Below are positions 1 to 12,900 of a DNA stretch of 64,000 bases, in pieces. The DNA lies in contig OY821741.1 of the NCBI GenBank assembly GCA_963682055.1, forward strand, positions 1,061,501 through 1,125,500. Direction: 5' to 3'. Positions within the stretch are counted from its first letter, which is position 1. Each line of letters begins with the position of its first letter. The stretch comes from Primula veris (taxonomy: Eukaryota; Streptophyta; Magnoliopsida; Ericales; Primulaceae). The notes beneath the pieces were generated by a model. That model was not told the DNA's origin and did not search any database. It saw nothing but the letters and a program-made list of their open reading frames with translations. Position numbers and translations under genes: made by a program.

Positions 1-2010
1 CTAGTATTTAATTAGTTACACTTTTTACCCTTTTTTCTTGGATTTAGCTTAGAGTTCACCTTTAATAACCTCTTCAATCTTCAAAAAATTAACACTAACA
101 GTTCCTAGTATTTAATTAGTTACACTTTTTACCCTTTTTTCTTGGATTTAGCTTAGAGTTCACCTTTAATAACCTCTTCAATCTTCAAAAAATTAACACT
201 AACAGTTCCTAGTATTTAATTAGTTACACTTTTTACCCTTTTTTCTTGGATTTAGCTTAGAGTTCACCTTTAATAACCTCTTCAATCTTCAAAAAATTAA
301 CACTAACAGTTCCTAGTATTTAATTAGTTACACTTTTTACCCTTTTTTCTTGGATTTAGCTTAGAGTTCACCTTTAATAACCTCTTCAATCTTCAAAAAA
401 TTAACACTAACAGTTCCTAGTATTTAATTAGTTTCAGTTTTGACCCTTTTTTCTTGGATTTAGCTAGAAGTTACCTTTAATAACCTCTTCAATCTTCAAA
501 AAATTAACACTAACAGTCCTAGTATTTAATTAGTTACACTTTTTACCCTTTTTTCTTGGATTTAGCTTAGAGTTCACCTTTAATAACCTCTTCAATCTTC
601 AAAAAATTAACACTAACAGTTCCTAGTATTTAATTAGTTACACTTTTTACCCTTTTTTCTTGGATTTAGCTTAGAGTTCACCTTTAATAACCTATTCAAT
701 CTTCAAAAAATTAACACTAACAGTTCCTAGTATTTAATTAGTTACACTTTTTACCCTTTTTTCTTGGATTTAGCTTAGAGTTCACCTTTAATAACCTCTT
801 CAATCTTCAAAAAATTAACACTAACAGTTCCTAGTATTTAATTAGTTACACTTTTTACCCTTTTTTCTTGGATTTAGCTTAGAGTTCACCTTTAATAACC
901 TCTTCAATCTTCAAAAAATTAACACTAACAGTTCCTAGTATTTAATTAGTTACACTTTTTACCCTTTTTTCTTGGATTTAGCTTAGAGTTCACCTTTAAT
1001 AACCTCTTCAATCTTCAAAAAATTAACACTAACAGTTCCTAGTATTTAATTAGTTACACTTTTTACCCTTTTTCCTTGGATTTAGCTTAGAGTTCACCTT
1101 TAATAACCTCTTCAATCTTCAAAAAATTAACACTAACAGTTCCTAGTATTTAATTAGTTACACTTTTTACCCTTTTTTCTTGGATTTAGCTTAGAGTTCA
1201 CCTTTAATAACCTCTTCAATCTTCAAAAAATTAACACTAACAGTTCCTAGTATTTAATTAGTTACACTTTTTACCCTTTTTTCTTGGATTTAGCTTAGAG
1301 TTCACCTTTAATAACCTCTTCAATCTTCAAAAAATTAACACTAACAGTTCCTAGTATTTAATTAGTTACACTTTTTACCCTTTTTTCTTGGATTTAGCTT
1401 AGAGTTCACCTTTAATAACCTCTTCAATCTTCAAAAAATTAACACTAACAGTTCCTAGTATTTAATTAGTTACACTTTTTACCCTTTTTTCTTGGATTTA
1501 GCTTAGAGTTCACCTTTAATAACCTCTTCAATCTTCAAAAAATTAACACTAACAGTTCCTAGTATTTAATTAGTTTCAGTTTTGACCCTTTTTTCTTGGA
1601 TTTAGCTAGAAGTTACCTTTAATAACCTCTTCAATCTTCAAAAAATTAACACTAACAGTTCCTAGTATTTAATTAGTTACACTTTTTACCCTTTTTTCTT
1701 GGATTTAGCTTAGAGTTCACCTTTAATAACCTCTTCAATCTTCAAAAAATTAACACTAACAGTTCCTAGTATTTAATTAGTTACACTTTTTACCCTTTTT
1801 TCTTGGATTTAGCTTAGAGTTCACCTTTAATAACCTCTTCAATCTTCAAAAAATTAACACTAACAGTTCCTAGTATTTAATTAGTTACACTTTTTACCCT
1901 TTTTTCTTGGATTTAGCTTAGAGTTCACCTTTAATAACCTCTTCAATCTTCAAAAAATTAACACTAACAGTTCCTAGTATTTAATTAGTTTCAGTTTTGA
2001 CCCTTTTTTT
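1..2010. repeat. 104-bp tandem satellite array (about 19 monomers)
   Basis: Head-to-tail monomers start at 1, 105, 209, 313, 417, 519 and then every 104 bp to 1975. Nearly all are identical; isolated changes occur near 690 and 1071. A distinct variant monomer (GTTTCAGTTTTGACCC in place of GTTACACTTTTTACCC, plus TAGCTAGAAGTTACC) occurs at 417 (102 bp) and 1559, and its start recurs at 1975 where the array ends. The left edge is cut by the window. The homogeneity implies recent expansion or conversion, or possibly an assembly artefact. The array has no long ORF. It lies upstream of the first visible helicase exon, so it is either in that gene's intron 1 or in 5' flanking DNA. Confidence 0.97.
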
Positions 2011-2830
2011 TCTCATTTATCATCACAGTTCCATTTTTCTACTCCATAAATTACAACAAAATTTTGCTAAATTACGTCTTTACCTAGTAATTTTGCACTA
2101 CTAATAACAACTCAAATCTTCCCCTTTTTGTTGCATATTTGTTATTTACACTAACACTACCCACTATTAGATTAGTTACAGTTTTGACCCTTTTGTAGTC
2201 CAAAATTAGTTAGAAATAGCCTTGTAAACAACATTAGTCATCAAAATTACGTATTTACTTAGTAATTTTAGACTAGTAGTAATTACACCAACACTACCCA
2301 GTATTGAATTAGTTACACTTTTGACCCTTTTTTATCATCACTCACGGTTGTAGTTTCTATGTTTTTACCCTTCAATTAGTTACAGTTCTAACCTTTTTGT
2401 ATTATTACACTTCCATTTTTCTATTTCTAATAAGCAAAAATAGTAGTGTTTAAAGTTACGTATTTACTTGCTAATTTTATACTGGTAATAACAGCTCAAT
2501 TCTTGTCCAAACTTGAAAAAAAAAATTACACCAACACTACCCAGTATTCAATTTGTTACAGTTCTGACCTTTTTGTATCATTACAGTTCCATTTTTCTAT
2601 TCCTGATAAGCAAAAATAGTAGTGTTTAAAGCTACGTATTTACTTGCTAATTTTATACTGGTAATAACAGCTCAATTCTTGTCCAAACTTGAAAATTTTT
2701 TTTTACAATAACACTACCCATTATTGGATTAGTTACACTTTTGGCCCCACCTTACGCTAACATTCCGTTACTATGTTTTTACACTAACACTACCCAGTAT
2801 TTAGTTAGTTATAGTATAAAAAAGAAATGT
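2011..2830. repeat. Decayed relatives of the 104-bp satellite, with a 176-bp tandem duplication
   Basis: Phrases of the satellite (ACTACCCAGTATT, TTAGTTACA, TTTTGACCC) recur here with spacers and many substitutions, so this looks like the older fringe of the array. Inside it, a block containing TAAGCAAAAATAGTAGTG begins near 2431 and again near 2607, giving a 176-bp direct duplication. I see no gene here. Confidence 0.8.
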
Positions 2831-3947
2831 GATATTGTAGACTTGTAGGAGTAGTTTATAAAATATTTTTATTCGTAGATTAGTACCCACTATCCACCTG
2901 TATTTAATCTTTGAGACATGTAATGGAAGTATATTAGGTGCTAATTAATTCCAAAATAGAATTAGAAAAATTGAGAGAGAATAATGTTGTTGAATATTAT
3001 CCCACCTGGTTCGGCGCCTTTTTACACCTAAGCCGTAGAATATTTTAGGCGCTTTTTTTTTTTTAACTTTCTCTGAAAAAGTTCATGTCATGCTTTAAAA
3101 AAAAATCCCAGAAAAATTACAAAATCTAAATCATTTTGTAATAAAAACGAGTATTGTCTTTTACATACACAAAATATACCATAAAATAATGTAGGTTCTT
3201 CGTGTATTGTATCACGGGGGTAAAACCGACTTCGTTCGGCAATATTTTTAAAAATATAAAAAATTCTGCGCCTATTCAGGGACCGGCGCCTAAGTTATCC
3301 GGCTTACTTGTCTTATGCCAAAACCGGCCCTGGTTCTCGGTACTAGCCTATGCAACGGATGTACCGAGTAGGTTTACGACCAAAACAGAATACAAAACAT
3401 GATAGAACGTTGCTTAAAATTTTTGCTCTTTGTTAATAATTAGCACCCAATACCCAATCTTTATTTTCTTATGAATTAGTATACAAAGTGTACCAAGTCA
3501 TCAAGAAATGTAACATTTGTGTTTGTGTACTAGGTGCTAAATTTTTTAAATTGGTGTAAAAAAAGAAGGAAACTGATTAAATCGTAAGTGTACAACTGTA
3601 ATTTGAGTTTTTGACCCCTTTTGTGAACCTTATATCTATACTTTCCATTATTTAATATACTATTAGATTTGGTGTAATCGAATATACCAATTTACTTAAC
3701 ATTTTAGCAAAAAGTCTAATGTACAAAAGTCACATTTGAATTGCCCATACTATCAGGACGGGAGTTTAAATTCGTAAGGATAAAATGCATGTATAAAGAT
3801 ATTTTATCTTCTAATTTTGGGTTATTTGATTAATATGTTGGGGCCTAAAGCTTTTGCAAATTAAGTTTAGTAGGTGATACTTTTTGGCTTTTTGGTAATT
3901 TCCCAAATTTGTGTGGACACAAACTGATTTTTCGGTTTTTTTTTTAG
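2831..3947. other. Presumed helicase intron 1 or 5' flank; no gene seen
   Basis: This AT-rich stretch ends at the splice acceptor used at 3946-3947, after a run of T. Two patches (about 3000-3055 and 3215-3375) are richer in GC, with GGCGCC-type words, and look like captured or older mobile DNA that I cannot identify. I looked for the helicase N-terminus, which in the Arabidopsis homologue starts with a short SQFWKPG-like segment, and did not find it here. Confidence 0.6.
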
Positions 3948-6900
3948 CTATGGGTATGTTAGCATGGAAAAGCAAAGGCAGAGGCTTCCAGTTTTCAAGT
4001 ATCGCACTCAGATTCTGTATCTGGTTGAGAATCACTCCACTACCATTGTTGTTGGCGAGACTGGTAGCGGAAAAACTACCCAAATTCCTCAGGTTCTCTT
4101 TTACTCTCTCTCTGTGTGTATATATGCTTGTGTGCGTATACAAGCACAGAGACCCACGTATCTCTCTCTCTCACAGCATTATTTGTGCTAGATAAATCTC
4201 GTAGTTAAGATTTAGTTGACAAAGTAGTATTGGAGACAGATATCGTGCAGAAGGGGAGAATATGTGTTGGTTATATCGGTCAACTGAAGTCATTGATATT
4301 ATATATTATCGAATAAATTGCACCCCCTCTATTTTCCTATAAGCATCAACTATAGCTTTCGACTTCCGTAAATATTCCATTTGAAGTCTTCATTTTAAAA
4401 AATAATAAAATTAGTAAACTGGGAAAAGAGTTTTCTTTTTCACTGTAAAGATGTAGGTATATGTGAAGAATACTAACCCTGATATTTTAAATTTACTACA
4501 CAACATATTCATGCTTCTTAATCTTGCAAACTAGTCAGGTTGCTATGTCTGTTTCCAATCCATACATTCGAAAAATAAGCTCATAAACTAATGCTATCTT
4601 TGAAGTTTACTATATGCTGGTTTTCTCGGCATCTTCATCAATTTTAACATCCAGAGATGATAATATCAATTTCTTCCTTTGAAACTGAAAGTTTTTAGCT
4701 TCTCAGGCTCTCAGCTGATTTGCTGTTCTTATTTTTTCATATTCCACTGTAACATTGAGTTATTGGTGGATCTTTCTGTCTTCTTCATCATCTCTTCAAT
4801 ATTTAAAACCGACTCGTCTTCGTTCTAAGTTTTAGTGTATTGAAAAGTTGAAGTTAAAGTCACTGTATTGTATATAGCTTCACATTGAATTGAATGCTAA
4901 CACCATTTGTGCATAACAAAGCAATACACATACATTGCTATAATTTATTTGGCCTTTTTTATCTCTCGGAGGACTGATACTGGATTCTGACATTTTGTTT
5001 CTTTTTGAAATTGAAGTTCCTCATTGAAGCAGGTTGGGCTGATGGTGGACATGTGATTGCGTGCACTCAGCCTAGACGATTAGCTGTACAGGTTTGTACT
5101 ATGACCGATCAGTGTTTACTATCTTTCCTTTTTCTAGTTCCCTAATGATTTTCCTTCTCATGTTTCTGAGCAACTGTGTGTTTTTGCAATCCTTGTAAAC
5201 CAAAACTTTTGTAACTTGGGGATTCTTTATCACTTGAACTCTTAGCTTGGAATTGGTATTGAGAATTGACTTGAAAGTGAAGCTCAGGTAGATTGTGATA
5301 CTAAACAGGATATGAATTCCTGTTTAGGATAATCACGCTCTACTTCTTCAATTGCATTAGAATAATGTCCATAAGGAAAATAGATTTAGAAACATGAGTT
5401 ATAATTTTATAGGAAGAGGTAAAGGTTAGGAGTGGCGGTGTCATCTATAATTTTTGTGCTTGTTTAACCTAGGAAGGGACAGCAGATTAATTTGGCATAA
5501 ATGACTAAATGGAGATACCAAATCATATATCACTTTTGTCTTTTTTCTGTGAAAAAAATTGACAGGGTTTTCCTCTTTATAGTGTTACTCTTGAACATAA
5601 ACTGAGGAACCTAGGTTCCCTGTAGAGCAACACAACTAGAGTAAGGCAAAGATTGAGAAAATAAGGTAGTAGATAGTTCATACAGGAAGACGACAGAGTT
5701 GGGAATTTTTTATTAGATAGTTTTTCGAACTTCGTACTTGGAACTACTACTTCAAAAAAATTATACTGGGCTTTGATCAGAAATTTTCCAGGAGAAGAGG
5801 TTGGTGGTATACAGAATTGATTAAATGCGAGTTTCAAAGGCTTGCATATTTCTTATTGATTTTAATTTCCTCGAGAGATCGTGGACCTTATCAACTGTTC
5901 AAATATTTTTTCCATGTCTTCTCACTGCATCTTTTGTTGGTTCATGCTTTTTTCCCCTCTGTAGTTTCATTTTCTTACGTAAATATTACTCATATAAGAT
6001 GGTTTGATGATAGGCAGTGTCCTCAAGGGTGGCCGAGGAAATGGGTGTTAAGCTTGGGGAGGAGGTTGGTTATACAATTCGATTTGAAGATGTCACAAAT
6101 AAAGTGAGCTCTTACTCCATGCTAACCTTGGTGATATTTGTATCATGCTTTTTTCCACACATTTCTATCACAAGATTATTGATATGACAAGGCTCTAATT
6201 TTAGGACACCTTTCATATCAATAATCTTGTGATAGAAATGTGTGGAAATTTTGTTTTCTTGGGTGATAACCATGCTAATTCGTCTCTCCAGGGCGTTGTT
6301 TATTCATTTCTTTTCCTATATCATGTGTGTATAAGCGCGTGTATATCTATCTATATATCATTGTTTCATTGCCTTCTAGGAAATAAAATGGTCTAGGACT
6401 CAAGAATATTTACTTTTTTGGCTGTACAGGACCTAACTCGAATAAAATTTCTCACTGATGGGGTGCTATTAAGGGAAATGATGGAAGACCCTCTCCTGAC
6501 AAAGTACAGGTAATTGAATTGACGGGTTTATAGTTATTGAATTGTTCTCAGGTTATTTTGACTCAATATGAGTGAATATTAATACTTTTCTATTGTTTTA
6601 GTGTTATAATGGTTGATGAAGCTCATGAGCGGTCTATTTCGACGGATATCTTACTAGGCCTTCTGAAGAAGGTAGTGATTATAACAAAATAAGATTGAGT
6701 GTTTCTCTAAGTTAGAAAACTTTGTAGATTCATTAAACATGTTACATGGGTTTCAGATCCAACGACGCCGACCAGATTTGCGTTTAATTATTGCGTCTGC
6801 TACTATTGAAGCAAAGTCTATGGCGTCTTTTTTCCATAACAGGTTCGTCAATATTATTACCACAGTAATTACTGACATATTTTTCCTTTTTTTGGAAACT

Positions 6901-9900
6901 TTGAAGCTGGTTAACCATTATGTAGTTTGGGTCAGTTTCTTGTATTCACAAATTTTAGTTGAGGTTTTTAGTGTCCAAAGGTTTATAAAATTCTGTTGGA
7001 CTTGCTTCAAACAATATTTTGTTTCATCATTTTCTTGACCCATTGAACAAAGAAAATGATAAGTTTGGATCCAACTATTTCTTTTTACTGTCAGAAAAAC
7101 ATTATGAACTGTAAATATAATGGAAGTGGAATTATGAAAGGCTTGCGTGATTCAGCATTTTACTTTCTTACATTAGGAAAAATAATGATCTATAAACATA
7201 CCTATACATATGTTTTCGATTTATATCACTTTCTTATGTATTTGTTTCTTGTTCATTTGGTCAATCAGGAAAAAGCATCGAGAGTTGGAAGTTGAGCAGC
7301 ATAGCCCAAAGACAGAGCCCGCGATTTTATCGGTCGAGGTATATTTTTTTTGGACTTGTGAGGGATATTTTTACTAGAGTACTGAATTGATTATTAACTG
7401 CAGTTTTTTTAATGATAAATTACAGGGAAGAGGGTTTAATGTTCAAACTTTTTACATTGAGGAGCCTGTTGCTGACTATATACAAACGGCTGTTTCGACT
7501 GTAATGTCTATTCATCAGCAGGTAGGTTGTTTTCTACAAGCTATACATCCACTGTGCCTGCACAATTATTAGTTTTTTTTTTATAAATTTCATCTGCTAG
7601 TTACTAATAACTTCCATTTTGTAATCGCAAAGTATGGTAGATCTTGTATTTCAAATGTCATTGAAAGCTGCAATAATATCTTCTTTACATGTTATAATTT
7701 TTGTAATAGGAACCAAGTGGTGATATCCTTGTATTCCTAACTGGTCAAGACGAAATTGATACTGCAATCCAGTTGTTGAATGAAGAAGCTCGAAACAGTG
7801 GCAAATCTTCTCCTGGTAAATGCTTAATATAAGATTTTTGCTAATCAAATATTGAAATGTCTGTTTATCTGTATTCTTGTCATGATCTGTTTTCTTCAGT
7901 TACTGAATTTGATAAAGGCTTATGACTAAAGTACATAGGTTACCAGATACGAAGTAGTATATAAATAAGTAGGTCGAGCAAATGCTAATCTTTTAGAGCC
8001 ACATACTTAAATAGCTGTAACTATAGAGAAGTTATGCAAAAACATCGTATGCATTGTCTATATCGGTCTCGGTTATCCTTCCTCAAGTATACTGTTATTT
8101 AGTTTCAGTGCCCTCTCAAGCACAGATTAGTTGATATCAAAAGATTAGTTGATATCAAAATTGAAACATATATGAACTAGTGTCCCAGTCTCATAAATTG
8201 CATGATGCTTGAGTGACTGTACTTTGTGAAAATGAATCTAACAAGTGATTCTAATGTTTTTGAGATTCAACACATGAAATCAATAAATTGCATATAACAT
8301 CTTAATGTTCCTGTTTCTTTCTGTGAGCTTGGTTGTTTACTTGTCTGCTTTCCCTTTCTTATTTTGACTTCTGAAAATATTAGCCGGGCAAAGATACCTT
8401 GTGTATATGTGCATGTACTGGGGAATGATCAAGAGAAATCTATGTTGGCATCTAAATTGACACCCTGTAGAAAATGCATCAAAAGTTACTTGTACTCTGT
8501 AGGGCCTGCAGCTTATCAAAAGTGATTTTCAGTGATATTTCATTTCTTTTAAAATGAGTGGCAAGGTGTCTTTTGATCCTTTCCGTATATGTATACAAGT
8601 ATACTGACTGACTTGCAATTCAATTTACCCTGTTTCTTTTTCTTGTTTGCAGGATTGGTTGTTTTGCCTTTGTACTCAAGACTTTCACGTGCAGAGCAGG
8701 TTATTATCTTGGTCAATTATATTTCTTTTTTTTCAGTCTTTGACATAAGCTCTGATATTTTCTGTAGCGGCAAAAGAAGGTTCTAACTGTATCTATTTCT
8801 GTTTCTGTAAAGGACCTTATATTTTCTCCTACTCCAAGAGGAAAGAGGAAAGTCGTCATATCAACAAATATTGCAGAGACATCATTAACCTTGGAGGTAA
8901 CATCTTCTGAACTATTTGGCTTTTGGTATTCCCCTTCCAAGCAAAATCGCTAATTTATCAACTTTGGAACTGTGCTGCTGCATGACCTCTGTGGTCTAAT
9001 AACATCTCTCTTACCTTTCAGGGTATTGTCTATGTTGTTGATAGTGGTTTCTCAAAACAACGTTATTATAACCCGGTATGTCTTTTACCTAGACATCTCT
9101 ACCTTTAGACTCGTTTATACCGGTTTCCAGTTTCTTTGTTTGTGTAGAGAACTATGGTAGGTACATTAGTTTGCTTAGTTTAACACTGATGTTCAATGAA
9201 TGTTGAGGAATTATTGACAATTACATGTCCACTTGTACTTATGAACCAAAGATGTATTATAGGTTCTAAATTTCTAGTTCATGAATGAAGCCTACCAAAC
9301 GCAAATTTTAACTAAATGTACCTTGGGAAGTCACGTCTGAAATGGCGCCCAATTTTAATGGGTTATACCAAACATGTCTTAAGTGCCCCCCTATCTAAAA
9401 AGCACGATATGCCGTCAATCAATTTTGTAATTGTCACATTGATGATATAATGTCAGTATAAAGAGGTAAGTAATCTTTGGAGTCCAGGAATCAATTCGTT
9501 TTTGTTACTTTTTTACTTGTGGTGACTCGTTATGTGTTTGCAAGTATAAGTTAAGCGAAGGCTATGTCATCAACTCGTACTTATAGATACAGGTGAAAGG
9601 GAAATTTGTGTATCCTTAATAATGTTAAATGGTATGATGAACATGGTCGATTTGTTTAGCAAAATCTAGGGTACTACTTTAAATTTGCACCTCGAAATTT
9701 CACATTAACTAACCATTTTTTTATTACTATTTCTAAAGATTTCAGATATTGAAAATTTAGTGGTAGCACCAATATCTAAAGCTTCTGCGAGACAAAGAGC
9801 TGGTAGAGCTGGAAGAGTACGGCCTGGAAAGTGCTATAGGTATTCAACAACTTTTTTTTTCAAATCTCAGCTTTTACCACACTATTTTAATATTTTTAGC

Positions 9901-12900
9901 TTATAGTAGAAATAGAAATAAACAATGAAATGGCTTCAACCATTTAGACAAAGCTTGTTCTCGCTATGATGCTTTATATAAATGAACGAATTTTTTGTAA
10001 TTTTAATTTTACAAATAATGTTAAATTAATTGTCTTATATTCTAATTTCCAGCTCATTATTTTGTCTCTAATAATTTTGCCTGATGGTCATTCTTGGCGG
10101 TATTGTCCAGGCTTTATACTGAAGATTATTATGTCAAAGAAATGTCGGGTGAGGGAATACCAGAAATTCAAAGATCAAATCTTATTTCTTGTGTAATACA
10201 GGTATGCAACTTCCTAGTCATATAACAAGATCTCAAGCTATGGTGATACAAATTATGTTCCACAGTTTCTTATGGGTATTTTCCCACAATGTTATCCATG
10301 GTCCTTTTGTGTTAGGATAGTTACCATCTAGAAATTCTCTCCTAAACGCGTAGTCATTTAATTCCAAATGCAACATTCGAGGTTTCTGAATTATAATCAT
10401 AAGTTTGAGTCGACCATGTTCACATTATTCTCTTATCTTGTATTAATTCCGCTCATATTTAAATTTTAGGTAAGGAAAGAATTTCTCAATTAATGGTCTG
10501 TAGAGGCATGTGTCAATAAAATATATTATCTTGTTTTGCTAATGCGGTTCCGTTATATTCCGCATACACATTGCGTGCTTTTCTTTAACCCATGGACGTA
10601 AACGGCCTTTCTGTGGAAGTTTTCTTATATGCTTAGTTATGTAATAAGGAACTTAGCCTTATTGTGGTGGCTAACAATTGTTTTTTTAAATGTCGTAGTT
10701 AAAGGCATTAGGTATAGATAACATATTAGGATTTGACTGGCCCGCATCTCCATCGCCAGAAGCAATGATTAGATCACTTGAAGTACTTTATTCACTTGGA
10801 GTCCTCGATGATGACGCTAAGCTGACATCACCTACTGGTTTCCAAGTTGCTGAGATTCCACTGGTACGTTTGCCTCAGTATGATTGGAACATTTCAGATA
10901 TTTAGTAATTATTTTACTCTGTTCCATTTTAAGCGTCTATTCTAGAAATAGCAGAGAAGCATATGTAAATTCATAGTTTTATCATTCTCCCGATAGCTTT
11001 TAAGTATTAGCACCACAAATATCAAAGTACCAAGGGTAACATAGAATGTAGTAATAAACAAAATACTAAAATACTGCATTCATGGTGTCCCTTATATATG
11101 GGGAGTTCCCATTTTGGATGTTTAATTTGTAATGGAGCGAGTTTGGTAACCGCTAAATACATGGATTGAACAAACCTATGGGAGATAAAAGTTCAAAATC
11201 TCGTCCGACCTGCACCACGATTATACTGTTTTACTAGGTTGGTGATACCAATCAAAGTGCAAAACATTTATTTATTTTTTTAAGGGAAAAAAGTCAATGG
11301 AGATGTCATGCCATAATAAGAAACACATTAATTATATCCCCTCTAGAATATACCCAACAAGGATGGTTTTGATCCTTTTCAATTATTTTGATAAAAGAAG
11401 TAAGCGATGTTTATTAAATAGTTATTCATAACTCCCTCTCCTCTCTCCCTCCCTCTCCCTCCTCCTCTTTGATTTTTTCTGACCAAGAAATGTTTTTACA
11501 ACAAATAGCGAAAGGCCAAGAACTTATTTTTTACAGCTAATTGGTAAAAGCTATGAATGAACAGTGTAAACAAGAATGAATGGAAAAGTCAAAAGTAGAA
11601 CGAAATGATGATCGCAATCATGAGTGAGGTATCTTATGACAAGTTGAGGAGTACTCTTTTGAATACATTTTTAAAGAATTGTGCATTTGGTTAGTGCACA
11701 AAATTGGAATATACATTGTCTTTCTGGCTATGACTGTAAGGGTTTTCTTATCATAAGTTATGTGATGATAAATAAACTTATTTGCAGGAGCCGATGATCT
11801 CAAAGATGATTCTAGCTTCAAACGATCTCGGTTGTTCAGATGAAATCATCACCATTGCCGCTGTTCTCTCTCTACAGGTAAATAATTTTCTGTACAATTT
11901 ACTGTTTGCTACTAATGCTTCTGTTTATGCAGATTTTCAAGGGAAATCTCTTTTTTGTAATAAAATTTGTTTAAATTTTGTAGTCAATTTGGGTTTCTAG
12001 TCGGGGACAACAAAGAGAGCTTGATGAAGCCAAACTCAGATTTGCTGCTGCTGAGGTTTGTTTAGTAACTTAATATTATATTATTTCTGACTGGCCTCTG
12101 TTTTGTAACTAAAATTGTATTGGCTGGAAATATGATTGCGTTTTAGAAGTATTACACCTCTTCAGCACATAAACGTTCTGTATTAGTCTCACACGTGGAC
12201 ACGTTACGCTTGAATTTTGCCTTGTTGCTTTTCTGGTTTTCTAATTCGCTCACGAGATGTGCTCTTAGATCCATTTGAAGGAACAGTAACACAAAATATC
12301 TCGAGGTCCAGATTATAGGTGTAAAATAAATATCTAGGTATTTTTTTTTGTTAGTTCTATCGACATTATTGGGATTTCCTGCTTAATTTCTTCGAACCAA
12401 TCACACATTACTAAATAATGACAATGATTTGTAGCTGGCCATAACGGCAATTAGTTATTGTACCCCTGCTTGGAGAGTAAGGTCTCATACTCTTTCTCCA
12501 GTTGCCTGAGATTTCTCTTTCTCTATGATTTTGTGTTGTACAAATTCTGATTACCCTAATAGCCATATATAAGCATAAAAAGGCTTCTAATGCAATTAAA
12601 AAAGTCTTAGTCTAATCCCACTGGCTTTTACTCTCGCATTGTTGCTATTATTCAACTAAAGAAATGCAACTGCATACCGTGTCAGTTCTTCCTTTCTATG
12701 TGTTGCGCCATTTCATGCGCATGGAGATGTATGCTATTAATGAAATATGTTTATGTTGATTACAGGGTGATCATGTGACATTCTTAAATGTCTATAAGGG
12801 ATTTCTTCAATCGAGTAAATCATCAACATGGTGTCACAAGAACTTCATTAACTACCATGCGATGGTATGAATTTTATTTCGGTGTTTAGTTACTTTATGT

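Noticed and set aside
1..2010. Reading the 104-bp array as a CRISPR array
   Set aside because: Whole monomers repeat without unique spacers, and the context is a plant nuclear genome.
3202..3402. 66-codon open frame in a GC-richer patch before the helicase
   Set aside because: No recognisable motif, no splice or promoter context, and it does not match the expected helicase N-terminus.
6152..6248. Annotating the perfect hairpins (also 38564-38654) as microRNA genes
   Set aside because: Fully paired arms without mismatches or a defined mature sequence are not enough; no small-RNA evidence is available here.
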